Assembly: GCA_020536535.1 (NCBI GenBank) | Contig: JAHLWZ010000530.1 | Span: forward strand, 158,384 to 222,383 | DNA length: 64,000 nucleotides | Source: Pelomyxa schiedti | Lineage: Eukaryota; Evosea; Pelobiontida; Pelomyxidae | Direction of reading: 5' to 3' | The notes under the pieces: model-generated | Told to the model about the DNA's origin: nothing | The model's input: the letters and a program-made list of their open reading frames with translations, nothing else | Database searches by the model: none | Made by a program: the position numbers and the translations under genes | Part shown: in pieces, positions 57,473 to 64,000 of the stretch | Layout: every line of letters begins with the position of its first letter | How positions within the stretch are numbered: the stretch's first letter is position 1

Positions 57473-59598
57473 ATGGCAACAACGTCTGCAAGCAGCGCAC
57501 GTGGGAGCGGCGGGGGCGGAGGGGGCCGTGTGCTGAGCGGCGGAGGCAGCGCAGCGAGCAGCGGGGGCAACGACCGCGTCCCCAGCGGCGGCCCCGCCTC
57601 GGGCGCCAGCAGCCGCGTCGCCTCCGCGACCTCCTCCACCTCCAGCGGCGGAGGCAAGCCCGACGCCTCCTCTGCTCCCGCCAGCGGCGCGGCCCACCGC
57701 CACAGCAACGGCGGCGGCGGAGGCGGCGGCACGCACCACCACCACGGAGGCAGCCGCTCCAACAGCGCCAAGTCCCCCGGCTCCGGCGACCCCGCCCGGT
57801 CCGCCTCGATTCCCAACGACGACGTGGAGATCTCGGCGCCGCCGATCAGGGCATCGAGCGGCCGCGCCGCGCCTACCACCACCACCACGACCACGACCAC
57901 CACCACAACCCAAAGTATGGGTAGTGCCAGCACAAATACGGGCAGGGTCGACCAGCAGCACGGGATTATGGGCGGCGTTTCCCCGCCACACTCTCGGTCC
58001 AACAGCGCCAAGTCGACTCAGGGGGGACCCTCAGGAGGCAAACTGGTCGTCAGGGAGCCCAGCCACAGCGCCCACAGCAAGATGGTCACGAACAACAACA
58101 ACGCCAACGCCAATCAGCCCGGAGGCGGCGGAGCCGTTTCGCCGCCGCTTCAGCCCCTGGCCCCGCTGGTCGGAATCCCCGGCAGCTTGCACCATGGTGG
58201 GGGCGGGGTCAAGAGCCCGACTCCGACGCTCAACACTGTGTATACCGGAGCCAGCGCGAGGACAAGCGGCGGCGGCGGCGGGAGCTCGAGCTCCCCGATT
58301 ATGGGAGCGGCAGTTGCTAGTGGTGGTGGTGGTGGGGCAGGTGGAAAGGTATATTCATTTCAGGATGATGTAGATAATGGAACTGGAATAGGAATGGGAA
58401 TGGGAATAGGGGCTGGGATTGGAAATGTAAATGGGATGGGGATGGAACCTAGTGGGGGTGGTGGTGGGAGAGTCATGTCGGGGAAAAGTGGCTTGCCTGC
58501 TGTGGAACCGAAGAGAGGTGCTAGTCCTCCTGTGATCACAAAGGAGGAGAACATTGGGATGCGTTACGGGTCCCCGGATGACGACCAGTCTGACGGTGAC
58601 GAGGCCGGCGAGGATAATTCGCCTGCAAAAGCTCCTCCATTACTTGCCATGAAGGGCACCAAGCCGGCAGTACAACCCAAACCCGCAGCGGAAGCCAGAG
58701 TGACCACAAATGCACCAAAAAACAACGAGAACACCAAGAAGGCTGCGGTATCACTTGTCAGAGCAACAGGTATAAGTGACGGGCCGACAATCCTGCGCTG
58801 TAAGCTGTTGATTCTGGGAAATCCAACAGTTGGAAAGACCAGCATAGTGCAGATGTGGAACAGCAACAATATCACAACATTTCCTAAATCTTACGTTATG
58901 GTAACTTTTCCCTCAATTACTTTTTTCCCACTTGAAATTCAATATTTATAGACTACAGGTGCCGATTTATCTGTAAAAACTGTATCAATCCCGGACCCAA
59001 GCAACAGGCTTGCTTTTGAAAAATAAATTGTATTTTTCTGACTCAATCCTAGTGAAATAAATTCCTTCAAAGTAGAGCTGTTCCTGTTTGATATTGGGGC
59101 ACAGGAAGTAAACAAGCCGCTAATTTCTCGCTACGTTCGTAACTCTATTGGGGATTTCCATTTTACTAATTAATGAAACAGATGGAAGGAGCTGGGCTCA
59201 TCGCTCTTGTTTATGACTGTTCCAACAATAAATCAAAGGAAGACCTTGAAACTTGGTATACCCTTGCCAAGCGATTCTTCCCGCGAGAAAACCCTGCCGG
59301 TACATTGGCCCAATACCAAAACAAAACTTACATTGCTTAAGGAGTATTGATAGCCAACAAAAGCGATATGGCGGTCTCCCAGTCTGCCATATCACAAGAG
59401 GGTTCCGCTTTTGCCAAGACTCACAACCTCGATTTTTTCCTCACGTCAGCGGTATTCCTTCTTTTCAGTATTTCTTTTTTTTTTTTTCACACTGACTGAA
59501 TATAGAAAAACAACGAGGGACTTGAGGCACCACTAAATTGTCTGGCCAATAAATGGGTTACTATGTACCAGGAAGCACTGAGCAAATTTTCTCTCTGA
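57473..59598 (+). CDS. IFT27: IFT27/RABL4-like small GTPase with long N-terminal extension
   Basis: The last about 190 residues match the Rab-like GTPase IFT27 (RABL4), an IFT-B subunit for flagellar transport: P-loop LILGNPTVGKTS, FPKSYVM then TTGADLSVKTVSIPD, LFLFDIGAQE (switch II), LIALVYDCSN, VLIANKSDMAV (NKxD), LTSA, and EAPLNCLANKWVTMYQEAL (matching EAPFHCLAKQF in animals). Before it lies a stretch of about 440 residues rich in Gly/Ser/Thr/His/Asn, not known in IFT27. Start ATG 57473 (MATTSASS). Introns: from 58901 to about 58951, one near 59020-59050 whose donor may be GC rather than GT, about 59145-59181, one of about 42 nt ending at 59340, and one near 59450-59505. Stop 59596-59598. 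A flagellate organism is implied. The N-terminus could belong to another gene only if the first exon is misread, but the frame is continuous. Confidence 0.75.
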
Positions 59599-59642
59599 GA
59601 GGTGGAATTGAGGTTTTTTAACAGCACCGGAAGACGGTACTC

Positions 59643-62600
59643 TCACATAATCATACATTTATCTTTCTTATGTACAATAGGTGGATTAAGTTCTTCACCA
59701 GGACGTGGAGGTCGTGGAATTTCAACGCCAAAATTCTCAGATAACCAGAACACCATGGAACTCCATTTCTGTGTGTTCATTGTTACTCTTGTATGAATGC
59801 TAAAAAGAGAACTGTTTTCCAATTTAAAACATACATTCCCGCTGGGGTCACCCCTTTGCAGTGAGATAATAAGTTCGGTCACATCGAAATCCTGCTTTGT
59901 GATTTTGTATGTTTTCAGAATGTACTCGGCCATTTCATGGTTTCCACTGTCACAGGCCCGCCTATGGAATTTTATTTTGTGTAGAAAGATACAAAGCGAT
60001 ACCGGAAGAGGGTGAATTCATCAGAGAGTATTTCCTCCTTGGTGAATGAAAATAATCTCTGGACATACTGCAGGATTTCAACCCGGTAGATCGACCTGTG
60101 AAGTAGTGCAGAGTGAATTTTAATTTCTGGAACCCGGTAATACATACCCCAGGCAGTTGCACGCAATGAATTCATCCTTTGTGATTCCATAAGTTGTGAT
60201 CAGATATTCCACGGCTTCCATACCACCACGCAGTGCGTACCTTTACTTTGAGTGAGTTATATTGTTGAGTTGTTTCTAGCGGAATGTACTTGAGGGCATC
60301 GTTTTGAACGCAGCATACATCCTCTCTGGTCAGCCCAAAGGTGGAAGTAAGATATTCCAACACCTCACGGCGGCCGTTATAGCAGGCCAGCCTTTCGGAA
60401 ATGAAGTGAGAAGTGGGAATTATACAATTGTGCTGAGCGGAAAAGTACCTGAAGCACATGCAGTCGTCTCTCCGAATGTCATGTGAGGTTATTCCATAGT
60501 TCTGAATCAAAAATTTCATCGATTTCAACTTGTTCTGAGCACAACACTGCTGGAGGACCACGTTATCGTGAGAGCGAATGTCATCAGCAGTGATTCCAAA
60601 CGTTTTGATTGCCCACTGGGACATGTTCCAGAATTCAGCACCGAAACAGGCAGATAAAGGTGACCAGGTTCGAGATGGTGAATTCTTCCGTTCAAGCAAG
60701 GTCTTTTTTGTCAAACCCAATACTTTTGTTGCCCATTTGGCAGTTGAGAGATCGCCTGAGAAAAAACAGGATGAGAGAATCCTGTTCGTTGCGTAGGAGT
60801 CCTGTCTCACTGGAAACTTGGTCAGAAACCATCTCAGAACGTGTGGGCGGCAGAACATGCTCTTCTCCAGTTTCTCTTCAATGACAGCCTGTGGTACGGC
60901 AAAAGTATCAACAACCCAGTTGAGCATACAGATGCATTCAGCACTTATGCACGCATCAGTGATCTCTTTTGCTGATCTGGCAAACATCTCTTCACCAAAA
61001 GTTTTGATGAGCCAAAGGAGGGTGTGAGGCCTTCCGCGATGGCATGCTCCAAAAGCCTCTGAGCCGTACCACGAGGGAATTCTGGCTTTGGTACAAGTGC
61101 AAGCAACAATATGTGAAGCTTCACACAGTCCACTCCAAGCAAGTAACGATGATATGAAAGGGGTTAAGCCTGAATCAGCACTCTGGTTTAGTTCTTCTTG
61201 AGTGCAAGAAAACTCAGATTGAAGGAATAAATCAATGGCTTGCTGATCTTGTTCGGGAACACGCTGTGAAATGTTCACTGAAGGCCCGTATGTCAGTGTG
61301 TCCTCTCTTGAAACTGCAAATGTAGTTATAACCCACTTCAAAAGTTCAATGGATCCTGATGACCTAGCTGCAGCGGCTATCATCCCTTGATTAGGCACAT
61401 TTAACTTTGAACCAAAGATATTCCACAGCCATTCCGCCAGAGGTTTGTTTTCTTTCTGGCAAAGTATAATCCAGAATAGAGAACTCATAGACTCATTTAA
61501 GTATTTATCATCAACTGACATGCGGAAGGTATCAAACAACCACTGTGCCACCTCAAAATGCCCCTCTGTGCAAGAAAGTGCGAAGGCAGCAAAGGAGTTT
61601 TTACTGAATATCTTGGGAAATGAGTGAAAAAAAACCGGCTAATGGAAGGAATTTAACCTCATCACCCTGCAACGAAAATGTCTCATGAAGCCACTTTGCC
61701 ACATGGAGATGCCCCGCCTGACAAACGGTGTCAAATAAGAAGCGGGGGAGCTGGCGAGACTCACTCAGCCTATACTCGTGGTAGATGTTGTTGTCCCTCA
61801 GAACCATCTCTCTGGTTGCTCCGCATTCAGCCACCAACCATTGCGAATAATCGAGGTGTCCGAATGTGCAACTGAGGAAAAGAGAGGAATGAACCGTGTC
61901 CTCGAAGAAATGAGCTTTCCAAGGGAACTTGTCATCCTCGCAATCATCCCATTCCGCGTGGTGCTTGAGAATCCACTTTGCCACTTTGTGTGTTCCCGCC
62001 TGTGCACAAGCACAAAGGGCGATCTTTCTCCCCAAGTCATCAACAACATCTCGTGCAACAAGTGGAATCCTAATTCACATGGTCAGTTTCCAACAACCTT
62101 CAAGCCATTCAAACCTTCACCCCCCACAAAAATTCCATTAGCCGCAATAATATCATGATATTACCATATAATTTTCAACCCCGTCCCATAACCAAGGCAC
62201 GCACGCCCCACACGCCCGACAAAACAAAACCCCGGGGCACATACACACAGAGGGAACAGAGCCTCCGCGAGGGACAGCAAGTCCCTCCACGACCACATGC
62301 CCAGCCTCACGTCCGCGTCGTCCGGCGTCATGTGGTACTCCCTCAGCACAGCTCCCACAGCACCCGGCTGCACCCCGCTGGCACCACCACCATATGCCGC
62401 TCCTCCCACGCCCCCCCCGCACATTTGTTCCAGCATGGACGGCGATGGAGGAGGGGCGGGGGAGGAGGAGGAGGAGAAGAAGAAGGAGGAGGCACCACCG
62501 CTGACCCCTCGTCCCTCTGCTGCCGATGCCGTCGGGGGGGGCGCCACCCACGCCCCTGCTCTGTGCCACCCGCCAAGGTACAGCGGCACCACGTTGTCCC

Positions 62601-62763
62601 GCACAACGCGGGCCCAGGATAGAACCGGTGCGGCAGCAGCACCCCGCTCGGCACCCCCGAAGTCCATGCGGATGTGGCTGGCTGCTGTTCGTTCTCGTGT
62701 GTGTTTTATGATTAGGCGATGAGGCCCGGAAACCCACAATTCAGCCACCAAGGAACCAAGCAT
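59643..62763 (-). CDS. large ankyrin-like repeat protein, copy 1
   Basis: Same repeat type as the protein at 8.3-10.1 kb: units such as GTHKVAKWILKHH, GHLHVAKWLHETFSLQGDE, GHFEVAQWLFDTFRMSVDD, MSQWAIKTFGITADDIRS, REVLEYLTSTFGLTREDV, over some 800 residues. ATG 62763 opens a GC-rich N-terminal exon (Gly/Ala/Ser-rich, with a Ser/Pro run and WSWRDLLSLAEALF); a 179-nt intron (62070-62248) joins it to IPLVARDVVDDLG. Further introns lie at about 61611-61656, 60230 and 59960-60170. It ends FGVEIPRPPRPGEE...MIM, stop 59643-59645. It probably forms a solenoid for protein binding. It overlaps no other gene; the IFT27-like gene ends 44 bp away in convergent orientation. Confidence 0.7.
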
Positions 62764-63001
62764 CTTGATGGGGCAACGCTCTCACCGAGTTTTTTGGGTT
62801 TGAAGTTACAGCTGTCCCCGTCTTGGGATCTACCAGATCATCTCGGAGAGGCTTCTCTGGTTGAAGCCATGCATCGAAGGCGACAGCCGTACAATCAACA
62901 GAAAACTTTTTTTCCCCCTCTGCAAGAAGAGGAACCACTCACACTTTATTGTAATAGAAGCACACAAACCCACAGTATTTTTTCTGTGAGTTGGTACCCT
63001 C

Positions 63002-64000
63002 TCACATGATCATACATTTGTCTTCTTTCTTCCGCACAACAGGCGGTTGTCGTTCTTCATCACCAGGGCGTGGTGGCCGCGGAATTTCAACGCCAAAACG
63101 CTCAGAAAGCCAGAACACCATGGAGTTCCAATTCTGTGTGCGTTGTCAATGTTACTCTTGGAAGATATTTTACAAAGAGATATTTCGTAACATACATTGT
63201 GGTTTGGGTCGCCCTTTTGCAGTGAAACAATGAGTCCGGTCACATCAAAATCCTCCTTTGTGATTTTGTATGTGTCCAGGAGGTGTGCGGCCATTTCGGT
63301 GCTTTCACCTTCACAGGCATGCCTATTAAATGTACATGCATTAGATAATTGAGTTTCGAAAATGCGGGAATTATACCGGAAGAGCGAGAATTCGTCAGAG
63401 AGTATCTCCTCCTTGGTGAACGAAAATAACCCCTGGAGGTACTGAAGCATTTTGATGCCGTATACAGAACTGTGAAGCAGTTCAGTGTGATTTTTGAATC
63501 CCAGAACAAGGCAATACCTCAGGCATTTGCACGCAAGGAATTCTTCTTTTGTTAGCCCATAACTGGTTATCAGGTATTCTACAATTTCCACGCCACCGCA
63601 GAGTGCGTGCCTTTGATTGTGAGTTATTATTCGGCAGTAAGTGTTTGTGTGATGTACTTGAGGGCATCGTTTTGAAGGCAACAGACATCCTCCCTGGTCA
63701 GACCGAAAGTGGAAATCAGATATTCCAAAATCTCGCGGCGGCCGTTGCTGCATGCCAGCCTTTCGGAAATGAAGTGGGAAGTCTAATAATTGCGATTAGC
63801 GGAAAAGTACCTGAAACACATGCAGTCGTCTCTCCGAATGTCATCTGAGGTGATTCCGTAGTTCTGAATCAAAAATTTGAGCGACTTGAACTTGTTCTGA
63901 GCACAACATTGTTGGAGGACCACGTTGCCATGAGACCGGATGTCTTCGGCAGTGATTCCAAACGTTTTGATTGCCCACTGGGAACAGTTCCAGAATTCCA
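63002..64000 (-). CDS. large ankyrin-like repeat protein, copy 2 (partial)
   Basis: C-terminal part of a second copy of the preceding gene, whose 5' part lies beyond the window. Blocks match one for one: ITSYGLTKEEFLACKCLRY, FSFTKEEILSDEFSLF, LLDTYKITKEDFDVTGLI, and the last exon FGVEIPRPPRPGDE...MIM with a stop at 63002-63004. DNA identity to 59.6-60.7 kb is high by eye, including intron positions, so the pair is a tandem duplication at a spacing of about 3.35 kb. No frame damage was seen in the visible part. Confidence 0.7.

Noticed and set aside
57134-58011. Minus-strand frames of 200-285 codons opposite the IFT27 N-terminus
   Set aside because: Gly/Ala/Val or Pro/Leu shadows of a Gly/Ser-rich coding stretch with GC-rich codons.
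1-64000. tRNA, rRNA or bacterial-type operons, ribosome binding sites and rho-independent terminators
   Set aside because: None recognised; gene structure is spliceosomal, so bacterial signals do not apply.

Overview
The window is nuclear DNA of a unicellular eukaryote. Nearly every gene is cut by short spliceosomal introns, mostly 38-60 nt, starting GTAAGT, GTATGT, GTGTGT or GTACNN and ending YAG. Genes lie on both strands with gaps as small as 20-60 bp. The content fits a free-living amoeboid or flagellate protist: an IFT27-like GTPase (so probably flagellate), ankyrin-kinase genes, Sel1, MORN and LRR proteins, and a lysosomal or secretory enzyme set. The lineage cannot be fixed from this sequence; an amoebozoan-type protist is my guess only. 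All gene models come from reading splice sites and frames by eye, without transcript data.

Layout. 0-1.6 kb: no supported gene. 1.6-10 kb: a Sel1-coiled coil-kinase gene (+), then a STE20/PAK-type kinase, a Ser-rich protein and an ankyrin-like protein, all on the minus strand and closely packed. 10-17 kb: a small membrane protein, a serine carboxypeptidase (S10), a GH99 endo-mannosidase-like protein and, converging on it, a DUF2961 (GH172-related) secreted protein. 17-22.3 kb: a Pro/Gln-rich protein and a protein of about 24 MORN repeats.

22.5-51.8 kb is a tandem cluster built from two related gene types. Type 1 (five copies, A-E) is ankyrin repeats - coiled coil - ubiquitin-like fold - TKL-type kinase. 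Type 2 (F, G, H) is ankyrin repeats - coiled coil - two SAM domains, with a C-terminal U-box in F and in what remains of G. Copy A is a chimera: a type 2 N-terminus on a type 1 kinase. A, D and G carry disabling changes; B, C, E, F and H look intact. The type 2 N-terminus is the most unusual part. Between two ankyrin exons lies a chain of about 11-19 candidate phase-0 micro-exons of 3, 6 or 9 nt, each bounded by YAG and GTRNGT and separated by introns of roughly 50-170 nt. A 210-bp MITE sits between copies C and D.

52-64 kb: a small ankyrin protein, an LRR plus polyproline protein that resembles CARMIL, a small Cys-containing protein, an IFT27-like GTPase with a very long low-complexity N-terminus, and two tandem copies of a large ankyrin-like gene, the second cut by the window edge.

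How the cluster may work together is inference: kinases carrying a ubiquitin-like fold and E3-type U-box proteins with matching ankyrin N-termini lie side by side, so they may share partners in a ubiquitin/phosphorylation signalling pathway.
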